A DNA stretch of 64,000 nt from Telmatactis stephensoni (GCA_029948255.1 JALIZF010001515.1:62001-126000); one strand, 5' to 3'. Positions 1 through 11,443 are shown, numbered from the stretch's first letter. Notes: generated from the letters alone by a model not told the origin. Numbers and translations are program-made.

Positions 1-411
1 GATCCAGCAGGTTGAGCAACGGTAGAGCACTGTCTGTTTCTTTTCCATAAAGTTTAGCAAAAAAGATTAATCTGATCACATGATTTTGCTTAACTTGCAG
101 TTTTTGAAGATGACATTTATAAGAACTTCCCCAAGACACAATTGCATAAGATAAATATGGATAGATCAAAGCGTAATATATTTCTTTAAGTTGCTGCAAT
201 GATAGAAAGTGGCGGAGTTTGGATATGATGCCAGTATTTTTTGCAATTCGAGAGCAGGTGAAAGAGATATGCTTGTTCCACGAGAGGGAACTGTCGATGA
301 AGACACCCAAATATTTTATAAACGTTTTTCTTTCTATTCTATGAATTACGCTGTCTTTTCCTTCGAAACTGATATTTATATTGATATCTCTTTTCTGAGT
401 AGATTTTCCCT
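1..411 (-). mobile_element. Non-LTR (LINE) reverse transcriptase, 3' part, truncated by window edge
   Basis: The minus strand is open from about 411 to the window edge. It encodes the C-terminal part of a LINE reverse transcriptase, with the typical motifs 'KYLGVFIDSSLSWNKHI', 'GIISKLRHFL' and 'IYPYLSYAIVSWG'. These are the thumb-side motifs found in CR1, L2 and Jockey-like elements; I cannot assign a clade. It lies in the intron downstream of KCTD3-like exon 13, about 80 bp from its splice donor, and in the same orientation as the gene. The reading frame is intact in what is visible, so the copy may be young. Confidence 0.8.
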
Positions 412-492
412 TCTACAGGGTTCTCACTCTCCTGGTAAAACAAAATTCCCTGACTTCTCACTGACCGAATTCCATTTTTCACTGACTTTTAC

Positions 493-3400
493 CTAATGAG
501 TTCCCAGCAGAGTAACTAGGATGAGTCTCTGTTTCCTCCAGTGAGACCACATTAAATGAGGCCAGCGGTGTAGACCCTGGTTGTGTTGAGATCATTCCTC
601 GAAATCTTGTTACATTCCATGTTCGTACATGATTGTACTCTGCACACACTGACACTAAATGTTTCTCACTCAACATAACACGTACTACAGGACTACGGTG
701 GACAGTGAAGGTTTGAAACAGCTGTGGTCCATGACCTACTGTCTCTGGGTGCTGGACTATGACACGGACAGTACCAGAACTGGTGCCATACGCTATCTCT
801 ATCCAGTTCCCACTTAGACCTGTGTAATGAAAAGTGAATAAATGAGAAATGAATGAATGAATTTTTTTCTTGATTTTTCTTTCTTTCAGACAAAATTTAG
901 CTAGGATAGGCTATTAACAATTTATTGAAAAACATCAGGAATCAATTTTCTTATTGAGCAACGTTTCAGAAAACAGACTTGTCTGTGATTACTTACAAGT
1001 CTTTGGAGTGAGATAGACACTTAATGCGGTCACCATATCACCATTTGGGTCCTTGTATAGCTCGGTAACTAACAAATCATTGTCCTTCATTCGTAAAGGA
1101 AACTTCTGCATATCTAGAAGGAACAATAGAGAGTGAAAAACATTTTCACAGTGGTAGATACAGAGTAGAGCAGTTCTTGTGTGCCTGTGAAAATGGCATG
1201 GTCACAGCACGATGTTTTCATGGCAGGAAATTTAAATGATTTTATAGACAATACAGAAGTGTCACAGCCATTACACCATGTGGGCCATTTCACACTCACA
1301 TAAAAACTGCTTTAAGAGATGGATATCACAGACAAACAGAAAATCTCTGAACGGCTGATTTTACAATGGTCTCCAATGAGGACATGCATCTGTACATTGC
1401 TTCTGTCCGGAGTGCCTTGACCTGAAGCCATTCTTCAAAGTTATTGGAGAGTCAGTTATTGGACAGACAGCAATAAGGGAGCAGTTGCTAAGAGGCTCCA
1501 AGAGAAGAAAAGGTACAGATGAAATACAAAGGAGAAATTAAAAAGATATGTTGTAGGCAGCCAAGAAGTGTGAGGATAGGGTATGAGAACCCCAGTCAGG
1601 TTTCCATCACAAATGTAATAATAATTAAGTTGCAGCATTTTACAAGGGTACCAAACTTACCAATGTAATAGATAGATCCATTGGAACAACCTAACAGTAA
1701 AAAGTACCCTGCTTTATCATAGCTAGTAATAGGTACTACATCTTGGATCTAAGTAAGGAAAGAAAAGCTTTTTACAATACAAGTATGTTGGTTTCATAAA
1801 ACAAGGACTTGCAGAGAGATATGGCTGAGTGAAAGTTTTGGAATACTCTTGCCTCAGATGCATATGTTGTTGTTGTCTTGTTGTTTTGAGAATGAACTAT
1901 CAGAAATGTTTGCAGAGGCTAGAAAGACTCATAAGAACAAGATCCAGAATACACTGTACCTTTCAGTTTTGAATTGCAATATGAAACATGCACAAAATCT
2001 GCCTGACAACTGTCTTTGGCAAAGTTGCACAATGTAAGTGAACAAAGCAAGGTCTGGAGTGTCTGCCACAGCAGTGAGAAAAGTTTTAATGTGGTCTGTG
2101 TTACCTGCCAGTGCTGTGACATTGAGTTCCATACACCAATCTTTCCTGTATGACTTGTAGCTACCAGCTGACTACCAATAAAGAATAAAGCATCTACTGG
2201 TACACCAAGATCAAATGTTCCTAATCACAAACATAAATTGATAATAAATGAATCAATGTGTCAACAATAGAAGAGAACAAAAGAATAGCTAATTAAGTCA
2301 ATTGAAAAATCAACAGTTGGAAGTGGTTCTAAGAGAGAGTAAATGAATGGTAATGAAAAAGAGGGATAAAGGAAGGTGCATAGGGAAGACAAACTGAACA
2401 TGAAAAACCATACAATAACATTAATAAATATATTTATGAAAGTTGATCTGACAATGGTTGAAGTTATGTGAAATGGATGAAAATAAAAAGTTGAAGTTAG
2501 TTTGAGAGTGAATAGGCCATTTGTATGATGGTGTCATATACTACAACTACCAGAATGCTTTGCCCACTTTCTTTTGTAAAATAATTAGTGCCAATTGTTT
2601 TGCTATTCTCAGGAGGGAATGAAAATCTGAATAAGACAGAAAATTCGTAGAGCATTCTGGTAGTTGTAGTAAAATGATGCCATCGTGCAAATGGCCTATT
2701 GAGAGTAGGAAATGGGGAAATGGGAAATGAATGGGACAAGGAACATCTACATAGATTCAAAGAAATGTAAAATGAAAGGGACATGTAACAGCTTCATTTG
2801 TGACTCCTACATACCAATTTCAAACTTTTCATATCCCCCATCATTATGAGTAAAGCTCCACAGTCTTATTTGTGATCTTGATGACACAGCTACCATTCTA
2901 TCTCCTAGTGACCCTGCTGACACTTTAGCATTTAAAGCCATTTTCTCCACACAGTTCTCTAAGTATGGTGATATAAATACCATGATCCATTCTGCTGTAT
3001 CTTTTAGTCTGAATGAACAAATAAACAGCAACAGAATTAGAACTAGGTAGAATTAAAATACATGTACTATATAGTGGCAGTTCATTACATTGTTCAACAG
3101 CGTTCATAAGTGCCATAACATCATACAGTGTAGTTACTATACAGTGCAATTGCTAAAATTGGCTCTACTTTGACAATGAGAACCAATCACAATTCCTAGC
3201 ATTGGTATGCATATGCATTGTAAAATGTGCTAGGAGTAGATTTTGTATGACCACAAACAGCACTGCACAGTCATGGCACGATTACAGCAGGAATTCCAAA
3301 TGTTTTTATAGATATCACGGCACTGACACACCCATGGCTTGGCACAGTACATTTCACAATATTATGAAATCTGCTCTAGATAGTGGTTTAGTGTAGATTT

Positions 3401-4281
3401 TTGTTGTATGTTGATTGAGTAGGTGTATTTTCAATCTCTCTCTATACTGCAGTGTGCTGGTGTCAGTCATAATTAATTTATTCTGACTAATATCTTACTT
3501 GTAGCAGATAATGCAATGCGCAAAGGCCACAGCAATAACACCATGATGCCCCATTACAATTAAAGCTTTCCTAGGGTTTATATCTGAAAGACCATGTCAA
3601 ACAATACAATACAATGTAAATAGTCAGAAAATAGAAATACAATGAATGGAATACTGTCATGATTCCAAAAACTACTGTGATGCTTGAATTTTATTTTGAA
3701 GGGCAGAGAGGAGGCTTTTAATTGAGAGGTGTGCTTATTTGGAAGGGAGAATACTTTGAAATAATACACTTTTCCAAGAACTAAAATGAGGATTGATTCT
3801 AAGTGAAATAGAGCCAGTGTATTCAAAAGGTACCATACCACAGATCTTGTAACAATATGTTTATGCATACCTGTAGCTCTTATTAGAGCTGATTTCGTAT
3901 GACTGGGAAAAGAACATCGTCACTGCACAGCACGGTCACGACAGGAATTTGGAATGTTTTTTATAGACATTACGACACTGATACGGTCACAGCATGGTAA
4001 TTTCCCACTCGTACGAAAACCGCTCTATTGAGTGTACAGTACTACCAACAGTTGCATTAGAGGTAGGGGAGGGACACTCTTATTCCCTTAGATCACTCAG
4101 TGAAGAAATGAAGAATCCTCAAAACTCGTCTTACCTATAGGATAATTAGGTTCATATGCAGATGATCTTTTATTTGGTTCATTAGCTACAATGGTATCCC
4201 TAGTTGAGCTACTTGTTGTGCTACAACTGGAACTTCTTCTATAGAGTGACAGTAGACTATCTCGTGATGGTGTAGGGAGTT
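493..4281 (-). CDS. KCTD3: KCTD3-like exons 7-13: linker and WD40 repeats
   Basis: Exon 7 (4281-4135) is a Ser/Thr-rich linker ([15 protein letters not shown]). Exons 8-13 give the WD40 part: '[20 protein letters not shown]' (3583-3499), '[20 protein letters not shown]' (3008-2815), '[20 protein letters not shown]' (2220-2105), '[20 protein letters not shown]' (1748-1661), '[20 protein letters not shown]' (1113-997) and '[20 protein letters not shown]' (819-493). Exon 13 ends in phase 1 at donor 491-492, and the next exon is outside the window. Exon 12 was the source of a rearranged duplicate at 10981-11443. Confidence 0.92.
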
Positions 4282-6734
4282 CTAAGAGGACAAGAAACCA
4301 TGTTACAATAGGCAGAGTACATCATCATTCAGGGCCGTAGCAAGCCTTGAAAAGCTGGTGGGGCACAAAGTCACTACACATGATGTATAATTAACATCTA
4401 TTTTTTTATTTATATTTTTTCTTGCATTGCTCTGTTTATTTTTCAATATTCTCAGAAAACTGGGGGGGGGGGGGGGCATGTGCCCCCAATCCCTATGGAC
4501 ACTACAGTTCTGTCATTATCATGCCATTGTTTTAATAATAATTTAAAACTTATCATGAAATTTATGCAAGTTGAAGAGACCACACTTTTAAGACAGTACT
4601 TGATATCATTAAGTCATTTAATTTATATATAGGATAGTTGATTTTCAGAAACTGTTTCCTGATGGATTTGATGTGGTTCCCATTGACATTGGAAAGGTTG
4701 TCTCCTTTATACAAGTATTAGCAAATGATATTAAAGTGAATTGCCAAAGAAGAACGATTTGCTAGTTACCTGGGGGATGAAGGTAGCAGTGGAAGAGCAC
4801 ATCACCACACTTAGAACAGGACACCTCTTCACACAGACTGATTCTTTTGACTAAAATACAAACATTTAGCTGTCAATACTTGATACAGAGATACATGTAC
4901 ACAAACTAGGATGTCCTCCGTCAAGTTATAATATTGTAACAATGCATAATAACTAATTGTCATAACTTTACTTGCATTAATTAATATACAGATGGTAAGG
5001 TAAGCAAAAAAGGTGACAACAGAGAATATCTGAATCTTCATATAAAGCTGATCCTAATGATGTCTAACTATAGGCTTTGAGACCTCATATTTGTATAGGC
5101 GCAATATAAATGCATTATATTATTATATTATTATTATTATTAATTTACATTAATGTGCACTTACCAAGAGGCGTGATTCCATAGAATTCTGCTTCATGTT
5201 TGATAGTTCTCAAATCAAGACCCCTTAAAATAATTGAATCAAACAAGTTACAGTGTACACTTACAATGTATATCATTAAAGTGGTTTTTACTCTAGAAAA
5301 ACTTGTCACATCAGGCTCTTCAAACATCTGTGACACTGCCCAAACTTTAACCTTCTAGTCTGCATAAAAAGCAAGGTTTTGAATGGAGTCACATACATTT
5401 GAAGATTCAACGTCGGACTCACAGTGACATTTATGGCACAAAAAACTACTGTATGTTGATATTGGAACCCTTAAAAAAACAGAACAAAACCCCTAGCGAG
5501 TATTATATATACATGTATAATAAAGACAAGGTTTATGTATACCTTGGATCAAGTTCTTTGGTTCTTAGGAAATTCAGTATAGGAACAAATGCCTCTGGGT
5601 CTCTGTCAATAAATATCTAAAATACAATACATGTTGTTATTAATTAACTAAAGATACTAAAAAGATGGGGAAAAGGGAATCAGGATCAATTCTAAGGCTT
5701 TATTTGAGAGGATACGAGCCCCAAAGTTTAATCTTTTTCATTATATAATTATACTTTTTAAAATAATAAAATAATAATAATAATGAACACTTATATAGTG
5801 CCTATCCAGAATCTGCTCTAGGCACTTTACAAAAACATATAACACATATAACATACATGGTAGACTGTGAGCATAGGATGGCGCACATAAGCAAATGACA
5901 TAATTATATTCATCAGACAGTGTACACAAATATATATTTTATATATTTTACATTTTGTAATAGGGTATCAGATTGAATACCTATAAAACTTTAGAAGTTT
6001 TCTATTTATAACTATGACAATAACCAAATCATGACTTTTTAATAATAATTTATCTTTGTTATGCATTATTTTGGCAAACCACTTGGACCACTTCAAACAC
6101 TAGCTATGACAGCTCACTAAGATATCAAAAAACTGACAATGATTCTGTGACAGATTAAAACTTACAGCACCAGTTTCATCTCGAAGTGAAGAAATTCTTC
6201 CACTCATCAAACTGTGTAATAAAAGTAAGCTACAATAAATTATTGTACATTGTAAATTGTGAGCAATGATGCATGTCCTATATGTTGAATAATGATATTA
6301 ATATAAAAGTGAGTTATCTACAAGTCATATAGGTTATTAGTTGACTATCCAGCTATATTTAATATAGCTATGATTAATTTAATTAATTAATTAAATTAAT
6401 TAATTAAATTACATCATTGCATTCTTGAAGTCAATATCTTATAACATGATAGTAAATTTTGCAATTTCAGAGGATGTATATTTTGTGACACTTTAGTTTA
6501 ATTGTAATTTTGCAAGAAAAGTCACATTATAACTCTTTAATAAGCAATGCTTATTTTTTGTGACACTTTAATTCACATTTTTTTAAATTGTGAAATCGCA
6601 TAATAAGTGTTGCAAAAATTTATGTAATAAGGTAAATATTCAATATATAAATGAGACAAAAATATGAATGAATGAACAAAAAATATGAACAAATAAACAA
6701 AGTAATGATCTCAAGAGAATTCTGGGGTAAAAAA

Positions 6735-6767
<33 letters not shown>

Positions 6768-9700
6768 GCCTTGGACCTATAATCCAACAGCTGGAATTTT
6801 GAGCTACTCACTTTTCCATAACAACACAAGAATAAGATTACAATGAAATACCTTGAAAAGAAAGAGTCTGGGATCCATGATAATGTTTGCTTTGATGTAG
6901 AAAAACTGTATTCAGAAAAAAATAATATGAGCAAAAGATACAGTGGAATAAGAAATTCTATATATATAAATACAAAATATCTGCCATATAATATAAAGTG
7001 TAAATCTTTTAGAGTGTTTTTCATAAACCCTTAAAATACACTTTCATAGCATATAAGGCACGACTATACTCTAATTGTTGTATTTATCTGACTATTACAC
7101 TCTAACTAGTACACTTTGTTTCACGGGTTAATGAAAACCACTCTGCATTGTCTTGAAATTTTAATTAAAATACAGTTATTGTTTGTAGTAGCTAAAAATA
7201 CATCACTTATAAATTACAAGTCAAAACGTTTTAGTAAGGTGACTACATTGTAGTTCTTTTTTGGGTATAAAATCCTTATTCTGAGTACTATATATCCAAA
7301 ACGAGGACCACATCAACTGATACAACACTCGGTATGAAACATCTTTTAGAATACAAGAGGAATTGAAAAAAGGAAGAAAGGGACACAAATGCTTGCTTTA
7401 CAGGCTAGGCTTTTTTACATACAAACATGGTACCAAGCCTTTTGATATCATACGTTATTGTACCATGTAAAAAACCCTAAAATAAGTTGTACAGAGAGAG
7501 GAAAATACTTTTTTTAGGATAAGTTCTTATCCAGGAGATGAATTAAGTGAATGATTAACATCATTATTTTATGCATTGGAAAATGATTTATCCATTAGAC
7601 AGAACTATCCGCTCTATCTGTGATAGCCATTTCCCAAGATACAGTTGAGTGAGTCCTGGGAGTAACTTCAGAATACCCGTTCACCATTGTATTCTAGAGC
7701 AGAACTCTTTGAAAACAACACAATACAAAAGCCTGAAGTTAAGCAGAGTCCTGTACTAGCCAAAGCCTTGGTTTTAGTACATGCTATCATGTGCAGACAA
7801 TGACGATTGCCAATAAAGTAGTGTCAGCCACTAATTAAACAATATACAGTATAATTTACATGACAACACAATATATATAAATGGCTAGTGTAATGAGGAC
7901 GAGGCTTTGGCTAGTACAGGATTCACTCAACTGTATATGGAGAAATGGCTATTAATAGACCATATGCACTAACAGGTCACATGACCCTATCTCCCCTAAA
8001 TCAAGCCCCGCCATCAAAATGGACTCCAAAAAATGAATGAGTACCTCGATATTAGTAAAAGTGCAACGTTTCAGTTTATAAAATGAATAAGAGAAAAAAT
8101 GACAGCAAATTTAAGATTAGATATTTTCTTAAGATTCGTTCGGAAAAGCGCGTTGGATGGCACGAGCTTGCCATCCAACGCGTTTTTCCAAACGAATCTT
8201 AAGAAAATATCCAATCTTCAATTTACTGTCATTTCTCCTGTATTACATCTTATGAGCTGAAACTTTTCACTTTTACTAATATCGAGGTGCTCTTTCCATT
8301 TCTGGCGTTCATTTTGATGGTGCTGCTTGATTTTGGGGAGATAGGGTCACGTGACCTGTTAGTGCATATGGCCTATTGGAGCCAGAAATATATACACACA
8401 TTTTGTACAAATGTACATATATCCATGTCTTAAAATTTTTTATATAATAGAATTTTACGAGCGCGCGATCTGATTGGTCAATTAGCCATACTTTATCAGA
8501 GTACAAATAATAGAAGTGACGTCACAAAATCAAAATCTTTTACTCACAATCTTTGTTGTGAGTCCTTCAAGCCTATTTCATTCGCAAAGTAAGCAAAAAT
8601 TTCTTCAGTAAACACAATAAAATTTATTCCTTTATTGCACAATCCCTGGCGACCAAGTCCAAACAAGTAAAAATTCCCGCCATTTTCTGTTAGCGGACGC
8701 GCGCGTTTGTACACCCGAACTTCGGGAAAAGGTAATGCGATGAAAGAAAAGCAAACCTCTTTGCTTTTAAGTTGATTTTTACGCAAATAACACGGAAAAA
8801 AAGACAGCAAATGTAAATGACCTTCAGGTTGTGGGTTTCAAGGCAAAGCTGACGTCTTCTATAAACTGGAACCAAAACTTTTGGAGCTGTAAAATATAAT
8901 TTGTGAGCTTTTTCGATCGAGTATTTTGGATGTTTGTCGAGGAGCTACAGTCTTCACTCAACGTTGTAAAAGCAAGAATGTACTTAAATCTGAGTCTGAG
9001 ACTCATTCAATATTTCTACGATTTCTGAAAACAACAATTTGAAGTCAACATGCTCGTTGAAGACGACGACAAGAAGTTTTCTACTTATCAGAATCCATTT
9101 TTGTACCGATAAGTACGCCTCGCCAACTTTGAAGATTCTGGATGTAAACCTCAGTTTGGATCATGTCAGGCAAGATAGATTTTGGGGAAATCTAATCACC
9201 GGTTCAAAATAAATGAGGTAACTTAATGAATTACGTAGAATAAAACACTATAGAAAAACTATTTTTTGCATAATTTTGACGATATGATAGTATCCTGTGA
9301 AATTTTGTCGATTCAATGTCGAAAGACGCGCGCTCTGTTTACCTAAATTTTTATTCTCAGTTTTGCTTTCTTTGCTCGTAAAATTCTATTATATAAAGCA
9401 AATAAATAAGGCTAGGCTGTGGTTTATACTCTGATGAAACACTCCTGAAGCTGTAAAACACTCAAAAAGCTATAACTTTTTTCGTGTTTTACAGCTCCAG
9501 TCGTGCTTCATCAGAGTATAAACCACAGCCTAGCCTTATTTATTTGTTAAATATATTCACGCACATTTACAATGTACATATGAATAATATCAGTCATATC
9601 GTGTTTACAGGATCTATGTATACGTAACAGGAATTCAACACCATAAAATGTCAATAATCTATGGATACTTTTAGCAGCAATTTTTGTCAAAACAAAAAAC

Positions 9701-9948
9701 ACCAGTAACTGCATATTTGTCTACGTCCGCATAATTTGAACTCAAAATTTACAACATATATTCTTATTCGGCCTAGAACGATATTCTATCATGATAGACT
9801 ATATAATATATACACAAATGTATTCTATACATGATAAATTTGAGAGTACAAGGTGGATTTGTGGTCGACCGAGCTGGTGTGGTTGACGAACTACTCACCG
9901 CTTTCCTCCAACATTCAAAGTAATAATTTCTCCACTTGTGAAATTCAT
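493..9948 (-). CDS. KCTD3: KCTD3/SHKBP1-like BTB and WD40 protein (5' part, 13 coding exons)
   Basis: The spliced minus-strand product matches the KCTD3/SHKBP1 family along its length. Coding exons, in order: 9948-9899, 6905-6852, 6211-6166, 5616-5543, 5223-5165, 4850-4770, 4281-4135, 3583-3499, 3008-2815, 2220-2105, 1748-1661, 1113-997 and 819-493 (1438 nt, about 479 residues). All have AG acceptors and GT donors, and phases join correctly. Residues 1 to about 110 are the BTB/T1 domain ('[19 protein letters not shown]', '[11 protein letters not shown]'). From about residue 170 the WD40 part follows ('VALNAK'-type and '[12 protein letters not shown]' motifs). The ATG at 9948 follows an in-frame upstream TAA. 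The family acts as adaptor proteins; vertebrate SHKBP1 binds SH3KBP1 and KCTD3 binds an HCN channel. The gene continues beyond position 1, since family members are about 700-800 residues. KCTD3 and SHKBP1 are paralogues in vertebrates, so the symbol stands for the pair. Confidence 0.93.
1167..1312. mobile_element. MITE copy 1 (AGAGC... terminal inverted repeats)
   Basis: This is one of four copies of a roughly 145-bp element with inverted ends of about 26 bp, of the form AGAGCGGTTTTCGTACGAG. The shared core is a run like 'CACAGCACGATGTTTTCATG' followed by 'TTTATAGACAATAC'. This copy is diverged and lies in the KCTD3-like intron just upstream of exon 12. The other copies are at 3234-3377, 3885-4026 and 11071-11219. 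Confidence 0.65.
2512..2700. mobile_element. Fold-back MITE, AATAGGCCAT ends
   Basis: The two ends are inverted copies of about 45 bp: AATAGGCCATTTG with ACTACAACTACCAGAATGC on the left, and the reverse complement on the right, ending ATGGCCTATT. The terminal AATAGRCCAT is shared with the larger palindrome at 7954-8377, so the two probably belong to one family. It lies in the intron between KCTD3-like exons 10 and 9. Confidence 0.75.
3234..3377. mobile_element. MITE copy 2 (AGAGC... family)
   Basis: The ends GAGTAGATTTTGTATGA and the reverse complement of TATGAAATCTGCTCT form a degenerate inverted repeat. The interior matches the 1167-1312 and 3885-4026 copies (CACTGCACAGTCATGGCACG then TTTTTATAGATATCACGG). 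Confidence 0.65.
3885..4026. mobile_element. MITE copy 3, best preserved
   Basis: The left end AGAGCTGATTTCGTATGA matches the reverse complement of the right end (AGAGCGGTTTTCGTACGA) over about 26 bp. ATT flanks both sides, a possible 3-bp target duplication. At 142 bp with no ORF it cannot be autonomous. It lies between KCTD3-like exons 8 and 7. Confidence 0.75.
4320..4500. repeat. Dispersed repeat starting GGGCCGTAGC, with G16 homopolymer
   Basis: The sequence CAGGGCCGTAGCAAGCC followed by a long AT stretch and a run of 16 G at about 4461-4476 recurs in part near 40741 (AGGGCCGTAGC with a G-rich run). It has the look of a dispersed non-coding repeat. No protein coding is visible. Confidence 0.4.
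4770..9948 (-). CDS. KCTD3: KCTD3-like exons 1-6: BTB/T1 domain
   Basis: Exon 1 (9948-9899) gives [17 protein letters not shown] and ends in split codon CG|T. Exon 2 (6905-6852) carries [15 protein letters not shown]; exon 3 (6211-6166) carries [15 protein letters not shown]. Exon 4 (5616-5543) carries [20 protein letters not shown], exon 5 (5223-5165) [15 protein letters not shown], and exon 6 (4850-4770) a Cys-rich tail ([20 protein letters not shown]). These follow the T1-type BTB fold of KCTD proteins, used for oligomerisation. Intron 1 is about 3 kb and is filled by MITEs and fold-back elements (7011-9547). Confidence 0.92.
5085..5150. repeat. SINE-like 3' tail (TATAGGCGCAATATAAATG)
   Basis: The string TTTGTATAGGCGCAATATAA followed by ATGCATTATATTATTATTATT resembles the 3' tail of short interspersed repeats in invertebrate genomes. 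Only the tail is present. Confidence 0.4.
5768..5850. repeat. SINE-like repeat (TTATATAGTGCCTATCC ... GGCACTTTACA)
   Basis: An ATA microsatellite is followed by ACTTATATAGTGCCTATCC and CTAGGCACTTTACA. The same arrangement with the better-preserved core (TATATAGCGCCTATCC, AAGCGCTTTACA) is at 62815-62885, so the two are copies of one repeat. Confidence 0.5.
6735..6768. repeat. (ATC)n microsatellite
   Basis: A simple run of CAT/ATC trinucleotides about 34 bp long, in KCTD3-like intron 2. Confidence 0.9.
7011..7144. mobile_element. MITE, AGAGTG...CACTCT ends
   Basis: The left end AGAGTGTTTTTCATAAACCC and the right end (reverse complement AGAGTGGTTTTCATTAACCC) form a terminal inverted repeat of about 35 bp around a 134-bp element. 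A second copy is at 59141-59271. It lies about 105 bp upstream (5') of KCTD3-like exon 2. Confidence 0.75.
7617..7952. mobile_element. Inverted-repeat element (CAGTTGAGTGA family)
   Basis: ATAGCCATTTCCCAAGATAC plus CAGTTGAGTGAGTCCTG at the left returns inverted at the right (AGGATTCACTCAACTG, then GAGAAATGGCTATT). GTCCTGTACTAGCCAAAGCC near 7749 is a further inverted partner. The interior shows no ORF. It abuts the palindrome at 7954-8377, so the two were inserted next to each other or one beside the other's end. Confidence 0.7.
7954..8377. mobile_element. 424-bp near-complete palindrome (fold-back element)
   Basis: Two arms of about 200 bp are reverse complements around a small hairpin near 8165 (GGATGGCACGAGCTTGCCATCC region). 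The ends are AATAGACCATATGCAC and GTGCATATGGCCTATT. Arms contain CTTAAGATTCGTTCGGAAAA on the left and its inverse on the right. The element has no coding capacity and could form a cruciform, or a long hairpin when transcribed in the KCTD3-like intron. Confidence 0.9.
8441..9395. mobile_element. 955-bp element with perfect 21-bp inverted ends
   Basis: The first 21 bp (8441-8461, ending in ATTTTACGAG) are exactly the reverse complement of the last 21 bp (9375-9395, beginning CTCGTAAAAT). Just inside is GCGCGCGATCTGATTGGTCA, and near the right end GACGCGCGCTC. Flanking TA on both sides is consistent with a TA target site, as for Tc1/mariner-like MITEs. No transposase is visible in any frame, so it is non-autonomous. 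Confidence 0.8.
9399..9547. mobile_element. Fold-back element, CAAATAAATAAGGCTAGG ends
   Basis: About 65 bp (AATAAATAAGGCTAGGCTGT, then GGTTTATACTCTGATGAA) is repeated in inverse on the right, around the spacer ACTCAAAAAGCTATAACTT. It lies immediately next to the 8441-9395 element. Confidence 0.85.
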
Positions 9949-10130
9949 TTTAGGTCTTGTAACCCACCTAAAGTATTTAGTAGTTGTAGATTACTACACG
10001 TCAAAGACGAAGGCCAATATTTTAGGCGTTCTAGGTAACCATTTCCAGTACTATTTTCTTCGCTTCACCTGTTTCAACACAAACTGACAGCTCAGCCAAA
10101 AATGGCGGCCAATGGCGGCCAACACAGGAC
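9949..10130 (-). promoter_or_regulatory. Presumed promoter/5' UTR of the KCTD3-like gene
   Basis: This is the sequence just upstream of the ATG at 9948. It contains a doubled ATGGCGGCCA (10099-10118); AAAATGGCGGC matches the YY1-type motif often found near animal transcription starts. No TATA box is evident. The assignment rests on position plus this motif. Confidence 0.35.
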
Positions 10131-10369
10131 TAGGACCCAATCTCTTTCGCAAGTGTCCTACACAAGGTATCCCGTTCTCGATCCGGATCAAGAGGGTGTT
10201 AAACTCGTGTTAATAATTAAATTTAACAAATAAAATAGTTATTATGGAATATAATTTTTTTCCGCCTTATTTTGTAGTAAATAATACCTTTTCATGTGTT
10301 TTTAAGCTTTAAATTTTTTCCCCACTATACACAGAAGAACTAGCGTACCTTGGGGGCACAAAGAGTCTA

Positions 10370-10850
10370 ATTCTTTTGATTGCGCCCAGGTCTGAGACTA
10401 CTTTTTTTGGTGATATATTCTATATGATCATTCCAACACATGCAGATTCTCGTCCACCATGACTCCAAGTGTTTTACTATCGCTGACTCTTTTTATTTCA
10501 TTTTCACCAATTTTTAGCACGGGCAATTAACACATCTAGATTTGACAGACGCTCCTTGTGCCTACTATACATAATCTCGGTTTGGGCAACGTTTAAATAC
10601 ACTAAGTGTAATTCGTTAGCCAGAAGCCAGTCACGGATGCTAACCAGGTACGTCGGCTTGGTTTGCCTTGCCCTATTTGTGCCACTTATTGTTATGTTAG
10701 TATCATCCGCAAGTATACTTGGAGTGAGGTTTGCTCAGCAGTTCGAAAATAGGAAAGACAGAGGATAGACCTTGCAGTACCCTACAGGTAATTAGCCTCT
10801 CCTTTAAGACCCCATCAATTGAACTTTATTTGCACTCTTTGTGGAAAAAT
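10370..10850 (-). pseudogene. Decayed LINE reverse transcriptase fragment
   Basis: On the minus strand a frame around 10690 reads ILADDTNITISGTN, the catalytic ADD box of a LINE reverse transcriptase, followed by 'RDWLLANELHL'. After stops and a frame change, 'KRVSDSKTLGVMVDENLHV' appears (about 10440-10495), the motif expected about 70 residues downstream. Upstream (10730-10830) traces of the pre-catalytic region occur in shifted frames. It is a dead copy lying between the two genes. Confidence 0.75.
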
Positions 10851-10980
10851 GTACAGGAAATATATGTAAACAACAGATATATTATTTACATGATAGAGAA
10901 ATATAGTTGGTGTGCACAGCTACTTAATTTTGAGTAGCTAAAAGAACTAATAAGGCAAAGTAGTTATGGACAGATCGTTG

Positions 10981-11443
10981 TTAGTAACTAACAAATCATT
11001 GTAAAGGAAATTTCTGCATTTGTAGAAGAGACAATAGAGAGTGAAAAACATTTTCACAATGGTGGATACAGAGTAGGAGTTCTTGTATTGCTGTGCAAAT
11101 GGCATGGCCACAGCACGATGTTTTCATGGTAGGAAATTCAAATGAGTTTATAGACAATACAGCAGTGTCACAGTCATTACACCATGTGGACCATTTCACA
11201 CTCATATAAAAACTTCTCTAAGAGATGGATATCAAAGGCAAACAGAAAATATCTGAATGACTGACATTACAATGGTCTCCAATGAGGACATGCATTGTAC
11301 ATTGCTTCTGTCCTGAGTGCCTTGACTCGAAGTCACTGTTCAAATTTATTGAAGTCAGTTATTGAGGACAATAAGTTAATGAATTATGCTACATAAACTG
11401 AGCTAAGGACCCAAATGGTGATATGGTGACGGCATAAACTCTG
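10981..11443. pseudogene. Rearranged duplicate of KCTD3-like exon 12 and its upstream intron
   Basis: Positions 10981-11377 align to 1066-1476, which is the 5' half of KCTD3-like exon 12 plus the intron before it, including a MITE. The exon part has lost about 11 bp (TCCTTCATTCG is missing). The other half of the same exon (homologous to about 1019-1062) is at 11401-11443 but inverted and moved to the opposite end: plus-strand GACCCAAATGGTGATATGG. The copy cannot encode the exon. Confidence 0.85.
11071..11219. mobile_element. MITE copy 4 (AGAGC... family), inside the duplicate
   Basis: This copy matches the element at 1167-1312 and was carried along in the 10981-11443 duplication rather than inserted independently. 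Its ends are more degraded (GAGTAGGAGTTCTTG, AAAACTTCTCTA). Confidence 0.6.

Noticed and set aside
9414..9475. Hammerhead ribozyme in the fold-back at 9399-9547
   Set aside because: CTGATGA and a GAAA are present but no stem II forms between them.
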